Below, one piece after another: positions 46,973 through 55,546 of a stretch of 64,000 nucleotides of DNA (position 1 is the first letter of the stretch; each line of letters starts with the position of its first letter). The DNA comes from CAVQBP01 sp963723205 (GTDB taxonomy: Bacteria > Bacteroidota > Ignavibacteria > Ignavibacteriales > Ignavibacteriaceae): positions 134,981 through 198,980 of the forward strand of contig CAVRQC010000044.1 of assembly GCA_963723205.1 (NCBI GenBank), in the 5' to 3' direction. The translations under genes and the position numbers were made by a program. The notes beneath the pieces were generated by a model. The model did not search any database. It was not told the origin of the DNA and worked only from the letters and a program-made list of their open reading frames with translations.

Positions 46973-47169
46973 ATTATTCCTCTGTTTTATTAAATAATAA
47001 GTTAATTAGGAATTAGTAAAAATATAAGTGTTTTTTTCTCTTCTACATAAAGTTCTCTTATCTGAGTTTTATTCCTATCTATGATTTCCTCGTAAAACTT
47101 AAAACGAATATCATATCTTCCATAATTTAACCTTATAACTATTCTGAAATTCTATGTTTCATAAAACTT

Positions 47170-47198
47170 TAAAAAAGGGCAAGTTTAACCTTGCCCTT
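47170..47198 (-). terminator. terminator after the FN3/T9SS gene
   Basis: 9-bp stem AAGGGCAAG (47175-47183) with CTTGCCCTT (47190-47198), 6-base loop, T6 tail on the minus strand (plus A run 47171-47176). It lies 9 bases past the restored stop of the T9SS-tagged gene. Confidence 0.85.
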
Positions 47199-47206
47199 AT
47201 GATATT

Positions 47207-48194
47207 TTATTTCATCAGTGACATCTTTTTTATCGCTGTAAAATCATTTACTTTTAATGTATATATATAAATACCGCTGGATAAGTTATCTCTCATTAAA
47301 TTTTACGTTGTAAATCCCAGGTCCTTTTTCTTCATTTACAAGATTAGCTACCTCCTGTCCAAGAATATTAAAAACCTTTAAGCTGACAAAACCCTTTTCC
47401 TTTATTTGATAGACTATATTCGTCGTCGGATTGAATGGATTTGGGTAGTTCGAAATATCATATTCGAGCGGAATTGAAGTTGATGCATAATTAGCTGTCT
47501 TTTTACCAAAAGGATATGGATGACAGAGTACAGAACTACTATAATCTGAAGTATTATTATTAACATCCTTAGCTCTAACTTCATAATATACATCAAAAGG
47601 GCTGTCATTATATGCAAAATTTGGGTCAACAAAAGATGAACTGGTTGTAGATGCTATATAATTATAGCTCCCCATGTTGACTTTTCTATAAACTAAATAT
47701 GAACTGAGATCTGCCTGGCTAACATTGTTCCATGTTAGCTTAATATGATTATCTCCAGGATTTAAACCTACAGCTAAATTCTGAGGTATTGATGGCGCAT
47801 AATTATCAACGACATAACAGTATAATGTAAAGCTCGAATACATCCAATAATGTCCACTTCCACCCATATCTCCAATAACATAAGCGCGGGCTTGTACATG
47901 CCAAGTTCCAGCTTTTGTGCAATGATGTACCCCATAACCATTTGTATAACTCCAATCTGACCAATTTCCATCAGGATCTTGAAATCTTGCTCCAAAGTTA
48001 TTTGCATCACAGACAAAATAAGGAGAAGGTACAATTATGTGATATGGAATTGAAGCATAGCCACCACCTTGATCACTGTAAAAAGTTTGCCCATTATCAT
48101 AAATATATCCTGATATTGGATCGAAATAAACATTAGCACCAAACGTCAGAATACTAATGCTAAAAAATAAAATAAGTAAGAATAACTTTTTCAT
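47207..48194 (-). pseudogene. exported fibronectin-III/T9SS protein with a C-terminal frameshift
   Basis: Signal peptide (SISILTFGA). A fibronectin-III-like module (SIPQNLAVGLNPGDNHIKLT, AKDVNNNTSDYS) is followed by the T9SS sorting domain (ISNYPNPFNPTTNIVYQI). The single frame ends at 47286 with FNER. Past a one-base shift it continues NLSSGIYIYTLKVNDF and TAIKKMSLMK to the stop at 47207, a normal T9SS end. With the break the sorting domain is lost. N-terminal part: unknown domain with Trp/Tyr-rich strands. Confidence 0.65.
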
Positions 48195-48802
48195 TTTTCT
48201 TCTCCAAAATTATTTGATTTAGTTAATTAAAAAATAGAAGCTGTTAAATATTTAATTAACAAATCAGGCTTTTCACCTCCTTTTTGGATTTTAAATATTG
48301 AATGAAATTGTTACCTTTCAAATAACAAATAAACAACTATTACTTCACGAGTATAGTCATATCACCTTGCCAGGGCGAGATGGTTTTGTTTGCCAATTTA
48401 CGGACGGTGTTCATAGCACCGTCCGATTTGTTTTTATATTAAATGTTTGTTAAATAAAATTTCACATTAAATAATAAACTTTCTAATAAATTTAAAAAAA
48501 TATTAATTAAAAGGCATCAGTATAATTACCTACGAAAATATTTCATGGCAAACACACTTATTAGAAAAGTTTTAATTCAAATTAAAAACAGAGGAAAGGG
48601 CAATATTTTATAACAGACATAATTTCATATAAATATAAAAAATCAAATTCGTTATTATAGATATTCGGAGTGGTTGATTTATTCTGAATTCAATGGTCTG
48701 AATATTTAATGAAGAACAATTGAACGCATAACATTCGACCAATTGAACATTTTGATGGAACAAGGGTAAATATTTTTTTGGTCAAAATTTTTTTATTGTA
48801 TT
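48195..48802. other. non-coding stretch in cargo part (608 bases)
   Basis: No coding evidence. Contains one strong hairpin terminator at 48401-48425 (listed separately) and a T-rich tail. Confidence 0.45.
48401..48425. terminator. hairpin terminator, 9-bp perfect stem
   Basis: CGGACGGTG (48401-48409) and CACCGTCCG (48417-48425) form a perfect 9-bp stem with the loop TTCATAG; ATTTGTTTTTAT follows on the plus side. Mostly plus-strand signature. It has no plus-strand gene upstream, so it may be a leftover of an older gene. Confidence 0.6.
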
Positions 48803-48964
48803 TCAATGCTTCCATAACTCCCCATCTAAACTTCTATATTGAATATCTTCACTTGTATGCTGGGGTAAGATATTGTCCGAACTATCCAGCTCCGCAATAG
48901 TTCTGCTGACTTTCAAAATTCTATCGTATGCCCGGACAGATAATCCTAATTTCATCATTGCCAT
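48803..48964 (-). pseudogene. ComM/YifB (Mg-chelatase-like) C-terminal fragment
   Basis: Starts MAMMKLGLSVRAYDRILKVS and continues RTIAELDSSDNILP, then IQYRSLDGELWKH before a TGA. LGLSxRAYDRxLKVxRTIA is the signature of the C-terminal part of ComM/YifB. Only the last ~55 residues remain. Upstream the frame runs on through SSGSYCPIAIKGNLGILK into the broken lipoprotein copy, which belongs to another gene. So this is a scrap fused by rearrangement. Confidence 0.75.
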
Positions 48965-49019
48965 TTTCAATATTCCAAGATTGCCTTTAATCGCTATTGG
49001 ACAGTAGGAACCGCTACTT

Positions 49020-50194
49020 AATGCAGTTTCATTTATAAAGTTATTCCAGCAATACCGTTCTAGTGAAGAAATTCTCCGTAAGAACCGGCTACAAATACAT
49101 CGTTTACAGCACTTCCCCGTATTGTAGTAACATAATAATATTGGGCAATATTATATATGCCATTTTTCCATAATGAATCGCTCAACAAATGTTTTTCATA
49201 CAATCCACTTCCACCGACATAATAATGCAGGTTTGGAACAATCCAAATTGCACTAAGAGTATAGTTTATTGGATTAGTCGAAACAAGCTTTGAACTATTA
49301 CCTTAATTGCAAGTATACTTGTAAGGAAATTAGTGCCCAAAGCATTAGCGACAGCTAATATCCGTGAAGGATTATAAGAGCCTCAGATATCAGTTAAATC
49401 CAAGGTTGTTCCGCTTTCGATTTTAATCCACTGATCGTTTTGGTAATGGGCAATGAATCCATTACCACTAACAACATAGATATCTCTACTTGACACACCA
49501 CATATTTTATTTGCCGACCCATTTAATTGTGTAATTAAAGAACAATCATTTGTGAATTCTATTCCATTTTAGTAAGAAATGCTGCCATCGATATGTCATT
49601 TGATGAAAAAACAAAAATCGCCTGAATTGGGGGGTAAACTAAACCACCACATGCATTTGTTTTTATTCAACTCAACTTCCATTCATTTCCCATCCCATTG
49701 GACTAGGTTATGAGCATTTGGATCCGGTTTACCTGTAGAATCATTCAAATAAATTTTCCCAACTGCCCAGATATCCGAATCATTCACAATTGCAACATCG
49801 TGCAACACACTAAAAGCTTCACTGCCAAAGTAATACTTTTGACAGGTAAAGTTATTACTGGTCGTATCTAAAGTTTGCACTGTTAGTTTGTTTGTTGTTG
49901 ATTGTTAGTAGTAAAAAAACCTTGTAAAGTATAGCTCTTGTTTGGAAGAAGTGAGTCAATATGAATCACTGAATCAGTGCTATTAGTTTTAATGTAAGTA
50001 GAGTTTTTTCATCAAAATTAATCGTTAGGCTAAGAGGGTAGTTTATGTTTTGTGCTTGTACATTATGCCAGACTTCTGTAGAGGATACATCTGCAAGAAA
50101 GAGTTATGTCGTAATTATTTATTGGTTCTATTGTATTGCAACCGATTAAGCTTAAAACGAGAACGTTTGTAACTACTGCATAACAAACTACCAT
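49020..50194 (-). pseudogene. decayed beta-propeller-like lipoprotein
   Basis: An ATG at 50194 opens a lipoprotein (lipobox LSLIGC). In successive frames it reads NINYPLSLTINFDEK, FGSEAFSVLHDVAIVNDSDI (with WAVGKIYLNDSTGK) and YYVTTIRGSAVNDVFVAGSY. The blade motif (VNDVFVAG, NDSDIWAVG) matches the lipoprotein at 40603-41657. Several frameshifts and stops. It ends by running into the ComM fragment. Confidence 0.75.
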
Positions 50195-50450
50195 CCTTTT
50201 CTCTCTCTGTATAAATTTTACATAATCATTGGGTGAAAATAGTTAATAATAAAATGACTGTGTAATCAAAAAAATTCCTCCACAAAAATTATTCCCTCCT
50301 CTAAGTTATTATTCTGCAATCATCATCATCTATTCTTTTGGTTTCGACAGGTAAATTTTTACTTAGTGAGGTAAGAAATGATGAATTGATATGTAAGGTA
50401 GTTTCAATCAAAAAAAGAGACAGAAGCCTTTTAGCAACTGCCCCTTTGAT

Positions 50451-51096
50451 TTAGTTCTTCCTTTGGAACATTCGAATCGTCTGCTCCTCTTTCACTTCAA
50501 TTGCCCTGTGCTTTTCCGGTAAAGCTTTCACTCCACAACTCTCGCTAACTTCTTCTTTCAGTTTAGTAGCCAGTGTGAACATGCTGTGGTAATTCACCTC
50601 TGAGGTTTCCATATACTCTTCCAGTGCATTCTTGAGAGTGCAGTATTCATCATAACTCAACTTCGGCAATTCAAAGGACTTGTATTCATCTTCCACCAGG
50701 CTCATGATCACTCTGCTGGTTCTGGATACATCCCGCTTAAACCAGAAGTTGTTTCCTTCAATCTTTTCCAGTTTGTTCTGCCTCAGATATCTCATTAGCC
50801 TTTGCCTTGAGTCTGCTCTTTGTGGATTTCAGCTTCTGAATGATCTCATCAATAGCCTTCTTCCTTTCAGTGAGCAGTTCAATGTCCTTGTCAATTCCAC
50901 CGTCTTTCATTAATAGCCATGCCCAGGCATCAACTTTTGCTGGAATAGCCAAATCAAGTCGGGTGAGTTCATCATCTTCACTGGGTAGTATCTCACCATC
51001 GTTCTCATAGATGTCATTCAGGATGCAGTTCTTTATGAAGAGCATCTGTTGAAGTGACTCGTTTGCGTTTATCGGTATAACATTTTGCGAGTGCAT
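50451..51096 (-). CDS. phage Gp157-like protein in two overlapping frames
   Basis: The first frame starts at 51096 (ATG, GAAAGGA upstream), reads IVMHS-type start through SRLKAKANEISEAEQ and stops at 50758. A second frame from 50795 continues YLRQNKLEKIEGNNFWFKRD and IEVKEEQTIRMFQRKN to 50451. The join SRLKAKANE to MRYLRQNKLEKIEG has the feel of the Gp157 domain (coiled helix, then KKIEG strand). A +1 shift at the sequence GCTAATGAG would unite them. Gp157-like proteins occur beside phage recombination ATPases; function unclear. Confidence 0.6.
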
Positions 51097-51145
51097 TGTA
51101 TTTTCCTTTCGATTAGCGAGGGAGACTCTGACATCTCCCTCCGGT

Positions 51146-51616
51146 TTATAATAGCCTTCTTTCAACGAAGGACGTGTATTCCTCATCTGCGAATACAATA
51201 TGATCGAACACATGAATTCCAAGTATCTTTCCAGACTCAACAAGAACTCTCGTTACTGATATATCCTCATTGGATGGATCGGGGTTTCCAGATGGATGGT
51301 TATGAGCCAAAATGATATTCGCACAATTCGCAATAATAGCCCCTCTGAAAACACTTCTCGGATCAATAAGTGAAGAGTTCAGTAGACCTTGAGTTACTTT
51401 CTCGAATCCAATCACTCTGTTTGAACTGCTTAACCAGGCCACAAGGAATATCTCGAATGGTTCTTCCTTCAATAGCGGTTTGAACAGTTCAAAGAATTCA
51501 GCAGGTGAGGTTATCTTCTTCTTTGGTATCTGTGAAAGCTCAGGGTACTTCACTGTCGTCTCCCTGAACTTCCACTCAATCGTTTTGAACTTTACTGTTG
51601 TTTCTGTAGGAATCAT
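51146..51616 (-). CDS. RadC-like JAB domain protein
   Basis: 156 residues. The JAMM/RadC motif ILAHNHPSGNPDPSNEDISV (His105, His107) is intact, followed by HVFDHIVFADEEYTSF. The start has a good GGAG upstream. The N-terminal helix-hairpin-helix of full-length RadC is absent, as is usual for accessory-element copies. Found often on mobile elements; molecular role unknown. It lies between Gp157-like and SSB-like genes on one strand. Confidence 0.9.
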   Translation of the reverse strand: MIPTETTVKFKTIEWKFRETTVKYPELSQIPKKKITSPAEFFELFKPLLKEEPFEIFLVAWLSSSNRVIGFEKVTQGLLNSSLIDPRSVFRGAIIANCANIILAHNHPSGNPDPSNEDISVTRVLVESGKILGIHVFDHIVFADEEYTSFVERRLL

Positions 51617-51627
51617 TATTGCTCCTT

Positions 51628-52254
51628 TCAGAAAGGGAAATCATCATTCGAATCAACAGACGGAGATTCGTTGACATTAGCTCCATAGCTGAATGAAGCA
51701 TCTTCCTCTGTTTGTTGATTCAGCAGTTCTGGTTTGTAATTGCTCGGATAACCTCTGGATAGTGAAGCTTTGAATTGCGCTTTCAATCTGTCCTCATTGG
51801 TATCCACAATGTTCCAGGTTCCGTATTTCAGCTTCCCGTTATCGGCAACATCTTTCACATAGTCGAGCAGAAATACCTGTTTGTTTCTGACTTTCACCAT
51901 GAAGTCGGCAGGTATATCTTTGTGAGAGAATGACTTCAGCTTCTCGGCTATTTCTTCTTTTGTAAGATTATTGAAACAGCCGGTCTTAGTAAAGAAGTCT
52001 CTGACAACAAATGCTCCTCCCCAGTCGATTGATTTGGGATTTTTCGGATCGACAAGCTTAAGGTTTCCCTTAAAGATCACTTTCTTTGTCCATTCCTTTC
52101 CGATGTCGAACTCGACTTCAAGTGCTAAGTCCCTGATTGATTCTGGAAGATCGGCATATGTTGGTTTACCGCTCATATCTTCCGCACCAATAATGGTTGC
52201 CTGATGGATATAGACACCGGGCATGAACGAGTTTGATTGATTCAGTGTTAACAT
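51628..52254 (-). CDS. SSB-like single-strand-binding recombination protein with DDFPF tail
   Basis: 208 residues. A beta-rich N-terminal half (VYIHQATIIGAEDMSGKPTY, LALEVEFDIGKEWTKKVIFK, GNLKLVDPKNPKSI) and a Gln/Glu/Asp/Ser-rich tail ending DSNDDFPF. The final DDFPF is the acidic tip by which SSB proteins bind partners. The body does not read as canonical SSB, so it is SSB-like. GAAAGGAG precedes the ATG. It directly follows the NTPase gene and overlaps none. Probably loads partner proteins on single-stranded DNA. Confidence 0.6.
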   Translation of the reverse strand: MLTLNQSNSFMPGVYIHQATIIGAEDMSGKPTYADLPESIRDLALEVEFDIGKEWTKKVIFKGNLKLVDPKNPKSIDWGGAFVVRDFFTKTGCFNNLTKEEIAEKLKSFSHKDIPADFMVKVRNKQVFLLDYVKDVADNGKLKYGTWNIVDTNEDRLKAQFKASLSRGYPSNYKPELLNQQTEEDASFSYGANVNESPSVDSNDDFPF

Positions 52255-52266
52255 TCTTTCTCCTTT

Positions 52267-52605
52267 CTATGATGCTATTTTGAGTTTGGATTTCTTTTGT
52301 GAATAGCCATTGATGGTTGCCAGTGCTTTTGATTTGCCTGTCCCTGACTCACCAATAACTAAGATGTTGGGATGATAGATTCCGGCTTCCTCATACCTCT
52401 CAAAGATGTAGTTGAAATCCTGAGGGATAACTGCCGGAAGGATTCCCAACCGATCTTTCGCATATCTGCCTTCTTCCGGTTTGGTTAACCAGCAGAATGA
52501 GGCTTCATTTGTCTTTGGGTCTTGTGATACTTTTGTGTACAGGATGATATCGAACCATTTCTGAATTTCATTTTTTGCTGAATCCTTTGAGTGCTGGATA
52601 CTCAA
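52267..52605 (-). CDS. circularly permuted AAA_24/Sak4-like NTPase, Walker A half
   Basis: 112 residues. TTG start at 52605 preceded by GGAGGTGA (plus 52611-52618), five bases away. Reads NEIQKWFDIILYTKV, FCWLTKPEEGRYAKDRLGIL, PQDFNYIFERYEEAG, then Walker A PNILVIGESGTGKSKALATI (85-92 = GESGTGKS). In the AAA_24 family the KDRxGxLP part comes after the Walker A. Here Walker A is last. The preceding half is the overlapping frame 52568-53056. It could also be one protein read by a frameshift at an A6 run. Confidence 0.7.
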   Translation of the reverse strand: MSIQHSKDSAKNEIQKWFDIILYTKVSQDPKTNEASFCWLTKPEEGRYAKDRLGILPAVIPQDFNYIFERYEEAGIYHPNILVIGESGTGKSKALATINGYSQKKSKLKIAS

Positions 52606-53056
52606 TCACTTCACCTCCGACATCTTTGTCTCTATCGGAGTGGACATTGAAGATTGTCTTTACCGGAAGTGAGCAGATGTTGTAAACGAACATGTTGAGG
52701 TTATCACCATATTGACCCCAGCCTCTCTGGTCAAGCGATTCAATATGTCTGGCTATTTTGATTTGGTTTCGTTCCTGGAAACCGAGAGCTGAAGCCGTAT
52801 CGAATGCGATACAGCTTAGATTCAGTTCCTTTGCTTTATCTGACAACTCGAATCCTTCCTCTATTACCTGGCTATTCTCAAGCAGAGGATGTTCGAGTTT
52901 CCGTTTGACTGGTTTGATTAGCTTCTTCACGATTGATTTGGTTTGGTCCAATCCCTTCTGAATCCTAATCGGCATGATTCCGAAAGTCCGAAGCAGAACC
53001 TCATCACTTCCAATCGAAGCTAAACTGCCGTCATAATCAAAGATTAGTGTGGTCAT
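52568..53056 (-). CDS. circularly permuted AAA_24/Sak4-like NTPase, Walker B half
   Basis: 162 residues. AGGAGA precedes the ATG at 53056. Begins MTTLIFDYDGSLASIG (the strand and Asp segment that in the family follows Walker A). LSCIAFDTASAL (82-91) is Walker B. IFNVHSDRDKDVGGEVIEYP and ALKGFSKK follow, then a stop. The next half continues as SAKNEIQKWFDI in another frame. Its place in the family order is AFTER the P-loop, yet no P-loop lies upstream. The A6 run (plus 52571-52576) is at the junction. Confidence 0.75.
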   Translation of the reverse strand: MTTLIFDYDGSLASIGSDEVLLRTFGIMPIRIQKGLDQTKSIVKKLIKPVKRKLEHPLLENSQVIEEGFELSDKAKELNLSCIAFDTASALGFQERNQIKIARHIESLDQRGWGQYGDNLNMFVYNICSLPVKTIFNVHSDRDKDVGGEVIEYPALKGFSKK

Positions 53057-53150
53057 AGTTCTCCTTTGTTTTTGTTTGTTGTTTGTGAATTGCGTGTTTG
53101 ATAAAACGGGCTATTAAATCCCGAAGATGTGAGAGATTCTTCTCTGGTAA

Positions 53151-53919
53151 TTAGCCCGCATAGTGCTGTTGTACGAAATGACTTACATAGTGAGTAAGAA
53201 CATTGAGCAGAATGTATTGGCTCTCTGTTGATGAGAAGTTTTGCTCAACATATTTGAAAGCAGTTTTTCCAAGATGTGTCTCGATCTCCTTAAGCTGCTT
53301 ACTGTTGGTTTCAATGCTTTGCAGAATCTTTATCCTCTCGGCTATTACCGGCAATTTGGAGGAAGTGGATTCCAGTTGTACTCTCAGCTTTTCGAGATCA
53401 ATGCCGGAGGTATGTCGGTGATAAAAACTGCCAAGCAACTTGCCGAATACCATTCCGTTGGTGCAAATGGCTCTTATGCCTCCCCAGAATCCTCTCACTC
53501 CTTCAACTCCATTGTATAGAATTGTGAAGGAAGAGACTGAGTGCGACATCCGAGGTTCCATCGTTAACAGTCAATTCAGGAAAGGTTATCTGCAATCTCA
53601 TCCGCTTTTCATCAACAAAGGAATGAGAGGGATCGATTACCCATTTGTTATCGAAGTTATCAAGGAACTTCAAGACTGGTAAGATCACTTCCTCATTCGT
53701 GATCAGTTTGTAGGTTTTTGGCATGATTGAGATTAGCCTGTTGTTGTCTGATCTCACTATGGCTTTATACTGCTCTGTTTGTCTCAATCGAGTTTCAGGG
53801 AATAGCCGGTCTGTGTGGAATTCATAGCTGACATTTCTCTCCTCAACTGGGAAGAGAAACGGATACAGCAATTCATCCATTCTCGACTGGCTGTTTAATA
53901 AGTTCTCCAGGTGATTCAT
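53151..53919 (-). CDS. DUF932 protein in two overlapping frames
   Basis: Starts at 53919 (GGAGA upstream), reads TYKLITNEEVILPVLKFLDN, RMRLQITFPELTVNDGTS and DVALSLFLHNSIQWS, and stops at 53503. A second frame from 53561 continues YNGVEGVRGFWGGIRAICTN, GMVFGKLLGSFYHRHT to 53151. Both are DUF932 (phage/plasmid-like) parts. One extra base at TCT-A-TAC explains the shift: NS-YNGVEG. Real function unknown; typical of mobile elements. Confidence 0.75.
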
Positions 53920-53969
53920 GATTTGGTTTCTCCTTTTTGTTAATGGTTCTTTGGTTATTGTTGCGGTTC

Positions 53970-54173
53970 TTACTTTTCGGTGACAAATGCAATCTTGAGA
54001 TGTTTGTTCTGAACATGATCAGCGCAATCATTCCAGTATGAATCCATGTCACCATCGGATTCATACCAAACAGAAATCTGTTCTTTGCATTCTTCGCAAT
54101 ACGCTGTTCTGAAATGACCGTTTTCATCATGTCCACCGTAATGAGCGATTACGGGGTATTTGTGTTCTATCAT
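53970..54173 (-). CDS. small CxxC protein
   Basis: 67 residues from the ATG at 54173 with AAGGAG eight bases upstream; a longer in-frame start at 54314 lacks a ribosome site. YCEECKEQISVWYESDGD and NDCADHVQNKH give a possible zinc-binding set (C-x2-C, then C-x2-H region). No function known. Confidence 0.5.
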   Translation of the reverse strand: MIEHKYPVIAHYGGHDENGHFRTAYCEECKEQISVWYESDGDMDSYWNDCADHVQNKHLKIAFVTEK

Positions 54174-54846
54174 GTTGTTCTCCTTCTGTTTTATGTTGAA
54201 ATTTTTTGTCGTTATGGTCTCGACTTTCACCTTCTGGGGCTTGCCTTCTGGTACAACAGATTTTGTAGCTTTAAAGCATGATCTGCGAGTAATAGTTGAA
54301 GTAAGATATATCAAGGCTCCCGGTCATTTATTGTACGTCGTCAGGCAGGGAATTCTACCCGATGAAGCTCTTCGACTCCGACCACTGATTGACACAGAGA
54401 TACTTTAAGTCGAGACCCTCAAGAGTGAATACGAATGCAATAGACGTGATTAGCCACGAGAAGCTAACTGTAATGAATCCTTTTCCCAATCCTCTGAAAC
54501 CTCTAATGTGACTCGTCCATCGGGAAACCTTGAGGGAGTGAAAGTTTTTTTGGGGGGTTACGGATTTGCTCCGCTTCGCTTCGACAAATCCGGTTAGGAG
54601 CTGAAACCTTTCTGTTGATTCCTCTGACTATTCCCGCTAAGAAATGCCCAACGTCACCTATGATTTATGACAGACGGGCTCACCAGGTGAGTGCTTCTTT
54701 TCTTAATTGTGTAATTTTTTGAGGTGGCAGGTTTGGTTACACTAACCCAATGTGTTAGGTTTTATATATATGGCGTTTACTCTCTGTGTGCGGGGGAAAA
54801 AGAAATTGGAGAGACAACCCTATTGGGTCATCTCTCGTCAATCTCT
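54174..54846. other. non-coding stretch in the replication module (about 670 bases)
   Basis: No supported gene. It is less AT-rich than the flanks. It contains an 8-bp inverted repeat CGGATTTG/CAAATCCG (54561-54568 and 54585-54592) with a 16-base loop, a G-rich run (TTGGGGGG near 54550) and a terminator at its end. Could include an origin, a non-coding RNA or a regulatory region; nothing decides. Confidence 0.4.
54809..54836 (-). terminator. terminator after the 94-residue gene
   Basis: GAGAGACAACCC (54809-54820) pairs with GGGTCATCTCTC (54825-54836) at 10 of 12 positions around TATT. On the minus strand a T-rich tail (AATTTCTTTTT) follows. It lies 10 bases past the stop of the minus-strand gene. 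Confidence 0.6.
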
Positions 54847-55131
54847 TTAAGCATTGGCAGGTCTTCTTAGCAGTGTTCTCGGTCTGACATAATCCTTGTC
54901 ACCAATGAAAGTGCGATAATTTCCGGTCTTGGTTTTCTTGGCTTTTCCGATCACCAAGGTGAATCCTTTTGGTGCGAGAATGCTGTTGCACTCTTCCAGG
55001 AAATTAGCGTCTTCGATTTCATCGGGTTCAAGGAAAACCGAATCAAACTTCTGTGCATCTTCTAAGAAGTCGATATTGATGTTTCCGGTAATGTTTCCTC
55101 TACTGTCTGTTTCTGCACGTTGTACGTTCAT
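54847..55131 (-). CDS. hypothetical protein, first gene after AGTACAC array
   Basis: 94 residues. AAGGAGAAATTC precedes the ATG. NINIDFLEDAQKFDSVFLEP, GFTLVIGKAKKTKTGNYRTF, RPRTLLRRPANA. Alternating strands and a basic C-terminal tail; no domain recognised. Its promoter region holds the AGTACAC repeats, so it may be the gene they control. Unlike the Gp157, DUF932 and NTPase genes it is in one frame. Confidence 0.55.
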   Translation of the reverse strand: MNVQRAETDSRGNITGNINIDFLEDAQKFDSVFLEPDEIEDANFLEECNSILAPKGFTLVIGKAKKTKTGNYRTFIGDKDYVRPRTLLRRPANA

Positions 55132-55332
55132 TTTGAATTTCTCCTTGTTTGTTGTGAATTAATTGCCGTCAGGCTGAAGGGGTAAGCCACCGGAAGGAAG
55201 GTGAACGGATTTCCAACTCAACGAAAAACTCAACCAAAACAGACCCCACTATACCCTTAAACGGAGGGGGCGGTGTTCCTGGTATAAGACGCGCATACAT
55301 TACGCAATAATTTTTGAGCTTCAGTACGCATG

Positions 55333-55538
55333 AGTACACTTGCTCAATACGATGTGTACTGGGAAATCCTGCTTATTTAATCCGAAATGACAAGAAAGTA
55401 CAGTTAGTACACATAGTACACTTATATATAAGTGGTGAAAATTTTGAGAGTGATAGAGGAAGCTTGGGGGGGTGCCTTTGCAGGAAGTGTACTAAGTGTA
55501 CTGTCCGTACTGGGTGTACTGTTTGAACAATACACTTA
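55333..55538. repeat. array of about ten AGTACAC/GTGTACT motifs
   Basis: Positions: 55333, 55354 (GTGTACT), 55397 (AGTACAG), 55406, 55415, 55486 and 55495 (AGTGTACT), 55505, 55514 (GTGTACT) and 55531 (TACACTT). Both orientations, spacing about 9-10 bases in the two dense clusters (55397-55422 and 55486-55520). Spaced short repeats of this kind are typical of replication initiator iterons or a regulator's operators. The array sits in the 415-base gap between the replication ATPase and the next gene. Confidence 0.6.
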
Positions 55539-55546
55539 GTTGTTGA

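Noticed and set aside
54160..54408. 82-residue plus-strand frame
   Set aside because: Overlaps the small CxxC gene's start region and runs through non-coding DNA without a domain or ribosome site.
55314..55526. 70-residue frame over the AGTACAC array
   Set aside because: Its Cys/Thr-rich end is just the translation of the repeats; no ribosome site.
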